This document shows, piece after piece, positions 1 through 14,019 of a DNA stretch of 64,000 nucleotides. This DNA is from Lepidonotus clava. Taxonomy: Eukaryota > Annelida > Polychaeta > Phyllodocida > Polynoidae. Where the stretch lies: the NCBI GenBank assembly GCA_936440205.1, contig OW387147.1, positions 28,855,629-28,919,628 of the forward strand, in the 5' to 3' direction. A program made the position numbers and the translations under genes. The notes under the pieces are model-generated. The model ran no database searches and was not told the DNA's origin. It saw only the letters and a program-made list of their open reading frames with translations. How positions within the stretch are numbered: position 1 is the stretch's first letter; each line of letters starts with the position of its first letter.

Positions 1-1708
1 TAAGAAACTGGGTGTGGTACGGATTCCATATCAAAGTGGGGTGAAAAAACAGCAAACTAGGGATTCCAGTGTACATTGAGTCTTGAGAAAGTTAAAGACG
101 CTAAATAGTTTATTTTTAGGTATGGTTCGATTAATAGACACCAGATTCCTATTTTTCTGTGTGATTTGCACTAGTAGCCTGGAATTGATGTTATTAAAAC
201 TTTGTTGAAAAAGGTGGAAGACTATAAACTGAAAATTATTTTCCGTTGTCAAATAACTAGCGAAGTTATGAAGAAGTCAGATTTTAAAAAAAATGCTGAT
301 TTCTTTTACGAACACAAACATGGGGCCAATTGTTACTTAAGGCTCACTTGTTAAGCATTGTGAGGAAAATTAGTTTTAGTTTGTCAACTAATTTCCTAAA
401 ACCCAGGTACTCTAAAATACCAATAATCAGCGTCTGGTGGAATTCTGTTAGATAACTGTGAGAATGAACGCATGTAAATGATTCCATTGGAGATATTACC
501 AAAGCCGGCCCACACAACATCGACCTCCCATTTTAACTGTATTTGATATTGAGTTAAACCTCTTGAACTAGCCCTGCCTTTTAGTTGTGGCCAAATCCGT
601 ATGGATCTAACCTTTTCAGATCAGACTTTACACAGACTAGACAATGCAGTGTCTGGCCTGTCTGCAATTAAGCTCCTCCTCTAATCTTGGCATGTTTAAC
701 GAACTCCACCTAATTACTTGTGATATGAAATGTATCCTGTGTATATACGTAGGTAGGTAAGCTGAACGATCGATATACTCAGATACATCTATAACGTTCA
801 TACTTTGTCACTAGGTATATCAGTAGCAAGTTCCCAAAAATCACTCATAAAATAAGAAAACTAATAATTATGATTCTAATGCTTGTTACACACTAAATAC
901 AAGTCTTGTAACGGAATGTGCACCTGTTCACATCACATTTTACTAGCCAGGGTCAGGCCATATTAATTACCAACTATACAAAAATGCCCGTCAACACCTG
1001 GATTTTTTATGACGTCAACAGACCGGTATCTAAGTTGCATGGACACATATTTATCACTATGACTGCTTATGCAGTCAGTGGCAAAGAGTTACTCTAGTCA
1101 ATATTATAATGTAAACAGGCTATAAAAATAACTCTCGTCCTTCTTTTCCCCCTACAAAGCCTACCTACCCACTGTGGGCATAGGGCCAGGTGGGCCGACC
1201 TTGGCTGCCAGCGGCCACCTCTCTACAGGGTTGTCAACAAGCTCGGCCAACCTTTGTTTAGTATTCCTGTATAGCCTAACTCCCATTGAGTCAGGGTAAA
1301 GACAGCTGAGAGTGACAGCTGAACCTGGTGCCCTGAGGCAGAGTCAGCGACTCAAGGTCAATATGTTAAGCTGAGTGAGCGGGTTGGTGAGTCAGTAATT
1401 CAGGGAATGATTGGATGGTGGTGCTGCTGCCTGGTGGTGGGGACAGGTATACCTTTAGCAGTTACTTATTGTTTGGGAGTGCCCTTCCCTAGTTACCATA
1501 TAGATGGTACCGAGCAGCTCATGTAAATACCTCTGTCTACAGAGATTAGAAAATGGTTGCATATGTGTCGTTAACATCTATCTGACAACTTTTATAATCT
1601 ATCATCTTTAATGCTATCTGCGAAAGTAACGAAACAATGTTCTCTTTTAAAATGCACCAAATTTAAGTAATTGTGACTTGTAGTACTGGATATATCATTA
1701 GCGAATAT

Positions 1709-1730
1709 ATTTATTTATTTATTTATTTTA
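1709..1730. repeat. (TTTA)n microsatellite
   Basis: About five perfect copies of a TTTA tetramer are read directly. Confidence 0.9.
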
Positions 1731-3035
1731 ACTAGGCTATTGCGATCTTTTATCCAGATTGTCTGTCATTCACACGAGAAAGCTACTGTTGGAAGTTGCC
1801 TCTCGTACAGTAAGCTGATTTTATCCATGACAGCTTAAATGATTGCTGAAGATTCCTGGTTTAATACCGTCTAGGATAATAGAAAGGTTGGGAAGCCCTG
1901 GATATAGCGTACTTATATACCCCCTCCGACCGAATACGATTATTTCTCCCAATCCTTTACAATATCCACTGGGGAAAACCTACTTATTCCGCAAGCATTT
2001 CCAGATTTCTCTTACCAGGACCCAGGTAGCAACAATAATCTTGGGAACGCCACGGTGACATTCCCCGAGGTCCTACGACTAGGTAGTAGTAATACGTTAT
2101 TGAGCGTCCTTATAGCCCTAGCTTCACAGTAAGCGAGGCCTAATGAGCCATTGTCACTGATATAAGGTAATACTAATTGCCACTGGAGACGTCGCACCTG
2201 TCTGACCCCGTCTTACTTCTAGGAAGGGGCTTAACTTGGCCAGCAGTCTGAGCCGTCACCTGAAGGATTTTTGGAAATAGGAGATGAATCCAGGAACCTA
2301 GGGACGTAGGAGATTACTGTATACTAAGAAAGGGCAATTGCGGAGGGTAGTATTATGATTATAAAGAATAAAAAATTAAGTGTATTTCTACATTTTGAGT
2401 GAGTCAGTGTGACTCTTGCCTTATGATAATTCAATAGGCCTAGTGTAGGTAATATATGGCTCCGAGAACAGAACGGATGTGGGCATAGGTAAATGATTAG
2501 CCAGGCTTCAATTACCCACACCATGAGTACTTGGCTCAAGTTAGCCACATTTTATAAGGTGCATGTGCATTGCTCCCTTACGTGACCTATGAGATGAACC
2601 AAATATGAATATCCATGGTAAGTGAATCCACATTCAGCAGTTCAGTAGATTTAAAGATAAACATTTGGATGTATATATTTTCATTATCTTGCGTGCCCCT
2701 TTCCTTAGATACTTACATCTGGAATTCAGTTGGAAAACCTAGGCTTTGTTCGTAATATTTGTTTCGTATCTAACCCCAACAATGTTCCCAGAATAAGACG
2801 GTCTGATTCTGGTTTCAATATCCGATCTACACAGAAAAAAACTGTGAAATGAAAAGTTAACATTATTACTTGAATGTGATAAGATCAGAGTTTGCCATCT
2901 GGAACCCCAATAGCTGGCCTAGTCATGGCTATACATTTACGTGTGCGCATTACTCATCAAATTGTAGAAGGCCGTGGATGGTCGCGTGCACCGAGTTTCG
3001 GGGGTAGCACCCTGGAGTGTACCCCGGAGCTAGAT

Positions 3036-3055
3036 TACCTACCTACCTACCTACC
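3036..3055. repeat. (ACCT)n microsatellite
   Basis: Five perfect copies of ACCT in a row are read directly. Confidence 0.9.
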
Positions 3056-3364
3056 TTTGAGGGTTCTATCACGGATGTGTGCTGCAAATTTAGCATCCCA
3101 AGTGTAGATACACAAAACCTTTTTCTAAACACATAACATTTTTGGTCTCAGCTTGGTTTAGGATTTATTTACCTACAAATGCAGGAGAGTCATGTGTTCC
3201 GTTCCGTTGTTTGAGTTTCTAATTGACTCCCTTTGGAGTTGAAAAGCGTCCTTGATGATTTTGGAGTTCATTAAGAGCAGTCTGTGACATACGCTGCTGC
3301 AAAGCTGTGTTAGTCATTTGACATATTTGGTCCCCGAAGTCAGAATAGGAATCCTTTGTGTACT

Positions 3365-3455
3365 AGGGGTCGTCCATAAAATTTATGACGTCATGCTATT
3401 TTTTTTTAACCCTTATCGTTTTGTCATGTTACCCTTGACCCCCCTACAAGACATC
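3365..3455 (+). mobile_element. MITE end (GGGGTCGTCCATAAA type)
   Basis: The stretch opens with AGGGGTCGTCCATAAA and a TATGACGTCAT palindrome, then a T-run and a C-rich tail. This matches the left end of a widespread short non-autonomous DNA transposon type whose copies end in GGGTCGTCCATAAA and TTTATGGACGACCC. The matching right terminus is not visible, so this is a one-ended, decayed copy. The family assignment is from memory of the motif. Confidence 0.45.
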
Positions 3456-6400
3456 ATGCCAAGAGGAAATCCTCCACATTGGGAGAAATATTATCTGAAC
3501 AGTGATGGATTCTTTTGCTTGGGGACCTAACAGGCCTTTAGAAATTATTTGAAAACTGAAAATAGAAAATTCAGCACACAACATCCAGAACTAACCTAAA
3601 ATTTGTCTATAAAATTCTTGAAATATATATGTGTTCAACATGATGCCATACACCATATAACCCCTTGTTATGCCTGGTCATGCATGAACCCCTTCCCACA
3701 CTACTACAAATAGAGTTGGACCTGAACCAATAAGAGGGAAATTATACACAAAATAACTCAATGTCATTTGACGGCCTGGTAACGATGGCATTAATGGACC
3801 AGTTACGTATTCAAAGTTACACTTATTTAATTTGGTACTTCTAAGTGACAAGAAGATCTAAGATCTAAGGGAATACATCACATTTCTGGGATAAATAAAC
3901 AATTCAAATTTATGAGTAGTAAGTTGCTCGATATAAAGAGTCATGCCCCTGAACGCCCTAGAATTATGTTCCCGAAAGTATAAAGGAGGTGTGTTCAACT
4001 ATCTTAGCCTATTCCCGCCAGCTTGTTCATAATACACCTGAGCATACCCATGAAAGGTGCTCATGCCTTCACTTCAACACCAACCCCATGGGTTTACATT
4101 TGGCACCAAATGACGTCAACATTACTACCCAACCCTTACCCGTGGGTCATTGGTCAACCAGTTCATCAATCCCAAGGGAGATATATCCCTAGGGCCATAT
4201 GAGAAAGTTGATTATTATCATTGCATGGAAATGTATCGGTCAAATCAAGCCCAGAGGTAAAGGTGCGGGGGTGTAACTCAGCACCCTGATATGTAGTCAT
4301 GCCATGATTGACTTTAGAGTGCATGGTACTTGGCGGTATAATGGGATTACATGGGCCAACATGAGATTCTGAAGGTAAGTAAGTTCATGTGGGGGTGGGT
4401 CCATTCTGTATAAAATGGAATTACCAGAGTAGGGGGAAAATCATGGTCAGACTCTCCTCATATCATTCAGCATCATTTCTATAATAGTTTTAGGCAATAC
4501 CTGGAACTGCGTATGAAAGAAACGTACCTGTTCCAACTGATTAAGTTCACATTGTATTACATAGGAAAGTGTTAGGTCATAATAACCACTAGAAATAAAT
4601 CCAGGTCATAATCCAATGAAGTCATTCTTGGAAGAACTGTGCAGGAATAGGTTAGGATAGGATACATACTTTGCAACATGGGACAAGATAGAGATTGTAC
4701 GAGAAGACCTAAACACAGTTGTCCCTTTTGTCAGTTGCTGTAAAATATTTATTTCTGGTAAGAACATCAATCTTTTCTCAGTGTGCAGTATGCATATATG
4801 GACTGCCCACTTGAACTTACACTAATGTTCCAAAAGGGAAAGTAACCATACTAAGGCTAAAAGGATAAAAAGAAGTGTCAATCAGCTCTCTTGTTATCAT
4901 AATTATAGTAGAAGTAGAAGTACCTCATGGTTGTTAAGCATGTCTTAAGCCTGTTCTCTAGAAAGCATGTAGCAGACATTTGACGGAGTAATTGTCCTAT
5001 GGGTAGGCCTAAATGTCCTATGGATGTCTTTTTCAGGGGGTATCCCATGTCAGCATGTTCATCCTTGATATGTTTGGCAGAGTCATGGCCTATTAATCAA
5101 TACAACAGGGTTGACCTTACTAATATAGCCCCGTCAGTCACCAAGCCCCTGAACCACTCCCCCCTGTTGACAGGGACCCGTCGCATGTACAAACATGTGG
5201 CCACTACACGGACATGTGAGCCTACGTTTATTGAACGGTCTCCGCTCCCACCCACCTCCACTCCCATAGTACAGGCCTATACCCGAGTTTACTACGTGTT
5301 ATGTACAAACATAGGCACCCCCATCCCCATGGGGGATTATCATACTACCCTGAGCAGCTCGTAACCCCGACTACACCTGGCCGTGAGCAGCTCACCTGTA
5401 CTGCTCCATTATAGGCCATTTACTATAGGTAAACGGGATACACAATGTGTGTTTGTTTGTGTTTAACGGAGGACTGCACACTACAATGCAATTGTTTCCT
5501 GTGGCATAAATTATCAGTTTCTTCCTATTTTGGCAATTTTCTGTTCCCGACCAAACTGGACGGATTTCGTCAAATAGTGAACCTTTTGATTTACCTCAAC
5601 TGGTATTTGAGACATAGAAAACAAAAGTGTACACAATGTATAAACGTTCTCTTTTTTAATCCCTGCAGATCGATGGTGGGCGTGATGCTCTGAATGTAAT
5701 GTGGAGATCTGCGTGGTATGTGGAGTTACTATTCACATTGCAGGGCACGACCTGCTCTGACTGTCGGTATCTCTCAGAGATTACACCACATTGTACAAGT
5801 ACAAATCTCAAGCTAATGCAAATGATCTGACTAGATTCATTAGGATTAGGTGTCTAAACCATGCAAAGCCTATATCAGGAGGCCTACATCGAATAAAAAG
5901 CACCTTTATTTTGCCCGAATCCAGATAGCAGTTTTGTCCCAAAATAGTTATTTATCTTTAGCAACAAAATCTCATAACATTTAATATCATCGCTTCCCTT
6001 TGTGAGAGACTTTTTTGAGTGGGCTTCATAGTGTTACACGGTTCTTGACGTTTTGATCCGTATCACTATCTGTCTCTATTTATGGCCGATGTGCTATATT
6101 TATAGCTTGGATAATTTTGCTCCTAATAATAGATGGACAAAGGTCAGGCTTTTACAAAGCCTTAGATACGTCAATGGATTGGCGTACAGAATATAAGTTA
6201 AAACCATGAACGATACAATTTAAGCTTGTCGGAGCCTACTGATATTGATAAGCACCTAATAATTGCTTATGATTGTTTAGTTCTTTACACACTAAACCAT
6301 ATTTATTATCCAGATGTCGAAGTTAGAATACACAAGCAATAAGTTTCTGTATATTTACAGGCTTAAAATTAAAATCTGAAATTAACACTGAAATAGTGCA

Positions 6401-9400
6401 TCTCAGTTTAGCTCTAGATACATACGATTATGGGAGTTTTTCTTTTGATTCATTTACCTCGACCCTATTATTATATTGGACTTCTGAATATGGTGTGTAG
6501 AATTTTCTACATATTATTTGCTACACTGGGATTCCACACGAATTAATTGCATCCCACAGAACCACATCAGCACGGTGTTATGTCTAATTATTGATCCGCA
6601 TATTGAACAAGTTATAAGGCTGCTCACACAAACCTGATACTCAAAAACATTTCATCTTGTTTTGCAAGTTTGTTACATTTATTATGTTTCGAAAATACAT
6701 GCAATTGACAGACACATATTCACTCTAAAACTGCGTAGAAAGAAATCATAAAACAGTGATCAAAGTGATGCCAGAAACATGAATAGCTTTATTACTTTTC
6801 CGAGTAGAAAACCCATAAAGTTAATGTTAACGTACTGTCACAGACGTCTCTGCAACAATTCAATCAAAATATGTTCTCCTTGTTACAAACGATGACAGAT
6901 CATTCAATCAACTACACCGACGGAGTTGCAATAGATATTTTTGACACAGCAAAACATTTTCAAGAAAATGGCTAAATGAAAAACAACTTTTCTGTCCAAT
7001 ACTTTCTATTCCTGGAAACAGTCCCATAGTATTACCCTCCAATCTATTTGTGCTTATTTGTACGGAGTTTAAATATGGGTTTTCACAAAATAGGCCCTAT
7101 TATTAGAACATTGTTGACGGGGTGTAAAGAATACTGCAGCGCTTTGAAAGTTTATCTTTAAATAGCTGTCGGGCACACCTCATCCATTTAACACAATCCT
7201 AATGCTCTGTATAGACTGTCCTGGATGTGGCGTCCGTCTAAGATAAGACAAGGAAAATTAAAGTTGAAGAACATTTAATGATTTCATATATTCGTGTTAC
7301 AGTTTCATCGGAATGAAGACTTGGTTTTTGAAAACTGCTGAACAATAGCCTATAGACATATCCTCTTACATAAAATGTCCAGAATTGGGAGATTCTGATA
7401 AAAATTAAAGCTACGAATGAGACGAGTAAACTCTTTCGAGACATGGTGCACAAGCCATCTAAAATCGGGGATAAAGTGGTAATTTGAAAGACGCCTCTCA
7501 TATCCACGAAAATTGAAAAAGTGTCCATTTAATATTAAAATTCCTGAATATGAGATAAAGGACTTTATCTTTTTTTTTACAAAACCTTTATCTTCGTCTC
7601 TGAGCTTCCAGAGATGTGACAGTGATGGTTAAAAATCACGAATGCTCCAACTTAGTTGCGAAAGACCTCCCTCTAGATTCAGGGCTTACATTAGTATTCC
7701 TCTACCAAGACTAGTCCGTGGACCTAGTGTTGACCCCTAGGGCAGGTCCGGAAGCGGGGGTGTAGCAGTGTGAAGGGTGTGGGCGGGCAGTGTTTGTTTA
7801 GCTCAAATACTGCACCTTACCCCCATTAAGACCTGGGTCTGGCGCCCCCAGCCCTTAGTGAGTCACTCACCCACTCTCAGACTCTGAGTGAGCTGCTCGG
7901 CGGGCCTGAAGACTCGCAGACTTCTGGGGATGGGGGACTGACATGTCAATATGGCCCTCATCTATTTCGCTATTTTATGTGACCTCTAAAGTCATGCTTA
8001 ACTCGTATATTCTGTCCAATTCTCATGGAAAAGTAATGACAGGAAAATATCATATATTTTGATCTGCAACCCACCATGATCTAAATGCGATAGATCCAGG
8101 AATAACTTTATGAATATTGAATACTAATGATTTATCAAAATTGTATGTGTCTCAGAACAGAAGGAAATAACTATAAACGGATTAGAATTTAATTGAAGTG
8201 TTTGGCGCTTTGATAAATTTTTTTATACCAATTCATCTCCTAATATCTCTTAACATTGAGATTATAGCAGGAAGTTTTGAATACAAGAAAAATGGTTGAA
8301 TGGGAATAGTTAGATCAAAGAACTAAAGTTCCCAACCAACTTATGTTCTACAAACATTTCTTTACTTATCTGAGGTACCTATCCAACCAACCTATGGCCT
8401 CCAGCCATGGACCAGCCAAGCCTCTTCTAAAGACAAGCATCTTGAAGTTTAACACTGTACTGTCGACTTGAGTTTTATGCTTTAGCGAACTAGGTTCTGG
8501 AGATGCAGATGCTCTGGTTGGAGGAACTGTTTTTTTCTGTGCTGTATGAAGCACTCAGACTTTCAAAGGTGACCTCGTATAACTCCCCACAACATAATAA
8601 TTATACCTAACTAGCTCTATTTTCTTGGAAATTTCCAAATGTTCCCTGCACATTTCCAACAATTCATTGCAGGTTACCTATTTCTAAATTCTGATTCACT
8701 TTATCAAGATAATGATAAAGAAATCTGATTTTCAGTCAGAGATGGACAATTTGAAAAGCTTTAATATGACATAAAGAACGTATTTGTGTGCATTGAATCT
8801 TCATAATAGTGTCCTATCTTTAAAAAAAGAATCAGGATTAGGGAGAGTACCCACGGGTCAGGGGCGGGATTGGGCTTTATCGGGTTAACGTATAATTATG
8901 GTGAAGTGAACCACTCAAAGTCACAATACGGCATATATTTTCTGTAAAATATTCAATACTATAATAGATCAACAAACAAATCTTATTTTGACTTTTCATG
9001 AAATCATGGACACAGGAAATACCTTGGGGACCACCTCGGAGTACAAACTCCACACTGGTATGCTGTATGTGGGTCCGCGACAGCAATATTCACGACTAAC
9101 ATACAGGTCAGATATTCGAGGCATGGTATTTGAATAATAATAATTATTGGTTTTCATCCCCCGCAAGTGAGGCCTTGGTCCGTGTATCAGGACAGTCTAG
9201 ACGTCATAAAAACGTGAATACCAGTCACTTTCGATCTGGAGCAATGATTGAACATCTTGATACAAAAGACATAGGTATATCGTTTATGATATTTGAGTGT
9301 CTCCAAATATCTTTAGGATAAAACAACAAACCCATAGGCAAGGGTTGGTAAATCAACACCTTGGTCAGGATTGTACATCATTGATTATAGTGGAAAGACA

Positions 9401-9581
9401 TGAAATCCTTCTTGGAAGTATTCCTCACTACATTCTAACGCCAAAGAGATATATAGACCAATTTCCTGTTAGGTAACTATACGAACGCCAATTGCTGCTG
9501 TATTGGCGTTCTGAAATAGATGTGTGACATGTGTATAATTGATAATTAATCGAAGCTGTTGTTTATCAAATCAGCTCACAG

Positions 9582-9726
9582 AGATCAGGGTGTCTATAAC
9601 GATCCAAACGATCAAGGTGTTTGTAAAATAACGATCCAAACGATCACGGTGTTTATAACGATCCAAACGATCAGGGTGTCTATAACGATTTATAACGATC
9701 CCTAACGATCTCTTGATCGAGGTGTC
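9582..9726. repeat. Minisatellite, AACGATCCAAACGATC unit
   Basis: About four imperfect tandem copies of a roughly 28-36-bp unit with core AACGATCCAAACGATCA followed by GGTGT. No protein coding is suggested. Confidence 0.8.
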
Positions 9727-11357
9727 AAGTTTCAGCTATAGAGGTGTGCAGATCTATATATATATGGTTGAGATCAGGTTCATGTAAGAAGAAATCGAGG
9801 AACAGACGTCACTCGTTCTACCCCGTAATATAAAACCGCCGGTGTTTGTGGGGGAGACCTATGGATAAACAATTTTCTGATTGTTTTTCCAAAGGTGTTT
9901 TGCTTGACCAATACGGCTGTGTAAACAAGTTAATTCCATATGTCCACAAAACATTCATAATTGAAAAATAGCTTCTCATTCACCTGTTTTTGAGCTTACT
10001 AAGGGACGCGAGAAAGCATCCACAATTTGTGAATGACATTTTCAGAGGTAAATATTTGTGCTTTTGTATTTGTTTAGGTATACAATTGAACATTCTAACC
10101 ACAGCTGCTGATCCATTTTGTTTAAGTATAAGGTATGCATGTATAAAACTTGGGAGCTGATATGATATTTCATTACACCATTCCCAGCCACGTGGTAGGC
10201 AGGTCTATTTGTAATGACTATTTACGTCTCGAATAGATCAGGTTCTCGTGCGCAACGAATTCGAAACTGGAGAAGGCGGGAATGGATACGAGTGTATCAG
10301 GCGCACCAGCACTACTTTACTTTGGCTGGGCTATTTTTGGATTGCCAGTTAGCCAAATACAATAATAGAATCTATTGTTGAGTATAAATTCGTATCTAAT
10401 CTATATTTCTTTCTATCTACCTGTCAATCTGTGTGTGTATGTATGCTTGATAGACTATGATTGATAAATAATGCTCGGCTTCCAAGAATAAATGGGTGGT
10501 CCTAGACGAATAATCACAGGCGTAACTCCTCATAACCTTACCTCTTAGACGTACAGAGAACTCTGTCACTACCTGAACATTTCTCCAGAAGCTGATTTGA
10601 TCAAACAAATATTGCATTATCCAAGTCTATGTAAGACAAAATATAGTGGCCGAGGCGGATTCGAGGAAGGGGAGAGGGGTCTATAGGGTCGGGACCCTTT
10701 CTTTTGGTGTTTTTTATTGGCTCAGATAAAAAGTAAAAATCGCATACGGCGAATGGGGCTTTAGCCTATATGCGGACCAACCCCTTTCTAAAATCTTGGA
10801 TCTGGCCCCGCATGGAGCAATATCACTGACGTGCAATGGCCAACTGCATCAATATATAAAATACCCATCACCATCTGCCTCAAACGCTTTTTCCCTAAGG
10901 AATAATTGATTCAATCCAGACTGCTGAAGTGCTTGTGTTAGTCAGAGCGTTTCTCTTCTTATCCTGGGATTGAGAGCGCCAAATTACAATTGCGCATCAC
11001 AAAACAACATAGCCACATTTAGAGATAAAACCTTAATCAGCTCATCAACAGTATCGCCATCCTAGCCTTTTTTGTGTGACTGTTTGCGTTTTGGAAATTG
11101 AAAGCAGTAAAAAGTGCCATTTCATGAAAAACATTCAATAACGATTTTTAGTTGTGAAAGTTGCAAAGGTTCAATGGCAAATCATGAAAACGGATACTGA
11201 AAAAGAAATCAAATGTCAATATGAGAACCATCATTTAATTACAATGCAAACAATCGAAAGATTGGAAATTATAGGTCAAAGGGTGATTGATGATAAACAT
11301 TCTGGAAAAACATTGCAAGGCCGATGACTGCCAAGCTTGATATTATGAAAAAAATGG
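9727..11357. other. Gene-poor host DNA
   Basis: No coding or RNA gene is recognisable. A possible MITE near 10645-10815 is discussed under rejected items. Confidence 0.5.
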
Positions 11358-11633
11358 TTCTAGGACAACCATCCCTGGGACAATTACCCCTGGGACAACT
11401 ACCCTGGGGACAACTACCCCTTAGGACAACTACCCCTAGGACTATTACCCCCATAGGATAATTACCCCTGGGACAACTACCCCTCATGACAATTACCCGC
11501 AAGGGCAATTATCTATCTAGGGTAACTACCCCTTGGGACAATTACCCATATGGATAGGACGACTCCTCTAAATAGAACAATTCCCCCTTTAGGTAGTTGT
11601 CTGAGGGGTGGTTGTCCCAGGGTTGATTGTCCT
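11358..11633. repeat. Minisatellite, GGGACAACTACCCCT unit, inverted at its end
   Basis: More than a dozen imperfect copies of a 15-17-bp unit of the form GGGACAACTACCCCT run from about 11358 to 11550. From about 11585 to 11633 the same unit appears in reverse-complement orientation (AGTTGTC, GGTTGTCCCAGGG), so the array could fold back on itself. Confidence 0.8.
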
Positions 11634-12058
11634 GTCACCGAAAAGGTTTCTATAATTATATAAATATATATAATTATGCAATAGCAAGCCTGTGCCTATG
11701 TGCCAGTGGCTGTACCTGTGCGCCCACCTATGTTGACGTCCATTAGTGTAACATATTAGATAATGTCTCTTGCTGATTTATTGATCCTAATTTTTGTACT
11801 TTTTGAAGCTATAGGTAGTTCTTGAAATGACAATCCATATTTTAAGTCCATTAAATAGTTATTCGTTTGTTGGCTGGTTATTTTGCAAGCATATTCAGTG
11901 ACAGGTGAGGTCGTTGCATCTCTGTCTCTGCCTCTCTGACTTAGTGTACTTAATACACCGTTAAATTTCTTATAAAAGATGCCTCTCAGAATTTTGTTTA
12001 GAATTATGACCACACTATCACAATATTGCAGGAAAATCTCGTTCAAAATACATAAATG

Positions 12059-12110
12059 AATATATATATATATATATAAGGTCAACACACACACATTATA
12101 TATATATACA
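12059..12110. repeat. (TA)n microsatellites
   Basis: Two TA-dinucleotide runs are separated by a short CA-rich stretch. Confidence 0.85.
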
Positions 12111-13099
12111 TAGAATGATTTTGGATTTTCGAGTTATAGGTCAGTTACTGTTGGAACCAAAATTAATTGTAATTATTAGCTTATTACACTTTTCCCATCA
12201 ATTTTAGTCGAAGCCTGGTGGTATATAAGAAACCCTCGCGATCTGCAGTTTTTCCAAACAGTGTCTGTATCTTTTTGCTCTTATATCTTAATACATAACT
12301 CAAGGTATAATTACCAGACTGTGTTACTGGTACACAGATTACTAGGAAAGTATCCATGAGAGAAACCAGATATGACTGGAATCAGGATGAGGATTTGAAT
12401 AAAATCACACTGAGAATTTGTAGTCTAAAATAGCAATGAGCAGGAAGAAAATCAAAGTGGGTCATTTCAATCTACAGGTGTGTAATTCCTACTAACCTAT
12501 TTAAACACACTCCCCACCACTATCCCTAAGTAAAAAGTACAACAGGGTGCCCTGCAATCAGCACACTTCAATTCGGAATGGACTTACCTCTGCTATATTC
12601 CACTGGCTCTTGTCCCTATTCCTTTCCTATAGCATACTTCCATCAGCTTATAAAGAGCCTGTACTTGTTCCTGAGTTACATATTTCGGTTCTAAATCTGG
12701 GTTCTCCAGTCTCTCAAGTCCTGGTCATTGCCCCTTCTGACCTGTCCCCCTGCCCCAGGCAGGAATGCGGTCTCCTTCGTGCCGCACGCTCGATGTCTGC
12801 CGACTTACTGCTGGGGGTGGGGCTGGTTGGATGTGGTGAAACAATCTGTGAATCAATAGGCTGTCACCGCACGGCCATCCCCACACGACACCCGTTAGGT
12901 TAGACCGGGGAGTAGAGCACTGCTGGTTTGTTGGTCGATAGGAGTTAATGCCACAGCGGCATAGGTCGTAGTCACCACAGTGACCCGTGAGATGGATGAC
13001 ACCGGTAGGGGTGATTCTACTCTTCTTAAACGTAGGGACTGTGATTCCTTGATCATTTTTGGTGTGCGTTACCTGCACACAGGCAATGCATAAATGCTT

Positions 13100-13580
13100 A
13101 GATACTCAAGGCCCATTCACCCTGACCGATGCAGTGCTTGCGATCTCTTCCGACAGTTGCCGTGTGATCTCCTGGTGCAAACGATCATACAAACTACACA
13201 TCTGCAACTGAACAGATAAGATTCAACTTGTTGGATTGATATGTTTGAATTCCAGCCGATTCTTGGTGAAAGGTACTGCAATCGCAAGGTGGCTCTCTTC
13301 TCAGTGTGAATGCCAATTCTTCAATTTCGGTGGCATGCGATCATTTTATCAGTCCCGAGATCATCGTCTTCTCCATAATGATAAATTTGTCAGATCTGCC
13401 AAAGACAGAAACATCGGCCAGGGCGAATGGGCCTTCAGTGGGAAACTATTATATTTGTAGGGTGCCCTCATGCCACCGGGAATGGAACCCGTCTTGGTCG
13501 CTAGTGAAATGCACCAATCGCTAGGGTTTAGTCACCGCGTGGGGACCCGGATATACGGTAAAGTCTGGTCCCCACAGAAG
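13100..13580 (-). mobile_element. tRNA-related SINE-like sequence, two inverted fragments
   Basis: On the minus strand near 13462-13525 there is a polymerase III-like pair: an A-box-like TAGCGATTGG and, about 35 bases on, a B-box-like GGTTCCATTCCC, followed by GGTGGCATGAGG. This is a tRNA-like head. Further into the body, GGCCCATTCGCCCTGGCCGATG (minus, near 13410-13433) recurs on the plus strand near 13110-13133 as GGCCCATTCACCCTGACCG, suggesting two diverged copies in opposite orientation. The boundaries are approximate and the SINE family is not identified. Confidence 0.4.
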
Positions 13581-14019
13581 ACAAAGTTAAGAAAATGCGT
13601 TAAGTCGGGCAATTAAATGGATTGACCCTCTTCAACCTCACCGACCAACCCCAAATAAAAAACTTGGTCATCAAGGCTTTAAAGGGTTAACACCGATCGG
13701 GCTTCATCGGGGGCCCTTTTTCATTCTGTGGAAACCAGGCTTAACGGTGCAAACCAAGAAGTGAAAGGTAGCAACCAGTATGCTGGCCAGGTAGGGCTAC
13801 AGTCATAAAAGAAGTTCCTTGGGCATGCACATTCTCAGACCATAGTCCTGCTGCGTATTGAGGCTTAGCTGGCCAAGGATTCACTATATACGATACAACC
13901 TAGTTTGTAGCGTTTGTATCTTTGTCATTACTGAAATGTGTATATTGACTAAAATGGCATTAGTGAAAAGGATTGTACTATCACGAGGGCTGTCAGCAGT
14001 ATGCTTATTATAAGAACAA

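Larger units (their letters stand above)
1..9581. other. Gene-poor host DNA
   Basis: No reading frame here resembles a known protein or an exon with convincing splice sites. The open frames are short, overlap on both strands and have no family motifs. The stretch holds simple repeats and one MITE end, listed separately. Base composition is balanced to mildly AT-rich, typical of animal intergenic DNA. Confidence 0.6.

Noticed and set aside
4999-5364. 121-codon plus-strand open frame
   Set aside because: It resembles no family and has no neighbouring exon signals; chance is the simpler explanation.
10645-10815. Possible MITE with GGCGGAT and ATCTGGCC-like ends
   Set aside because: The ends are only loosely inverted and no target duplication is seen, so it is not listed as a feature.
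12547-13078. Two overlapping frames of about 118 codons on opposite strands
   Set aside because: No recognisable protein in either frame; the area adjoins SINE-like sequence.
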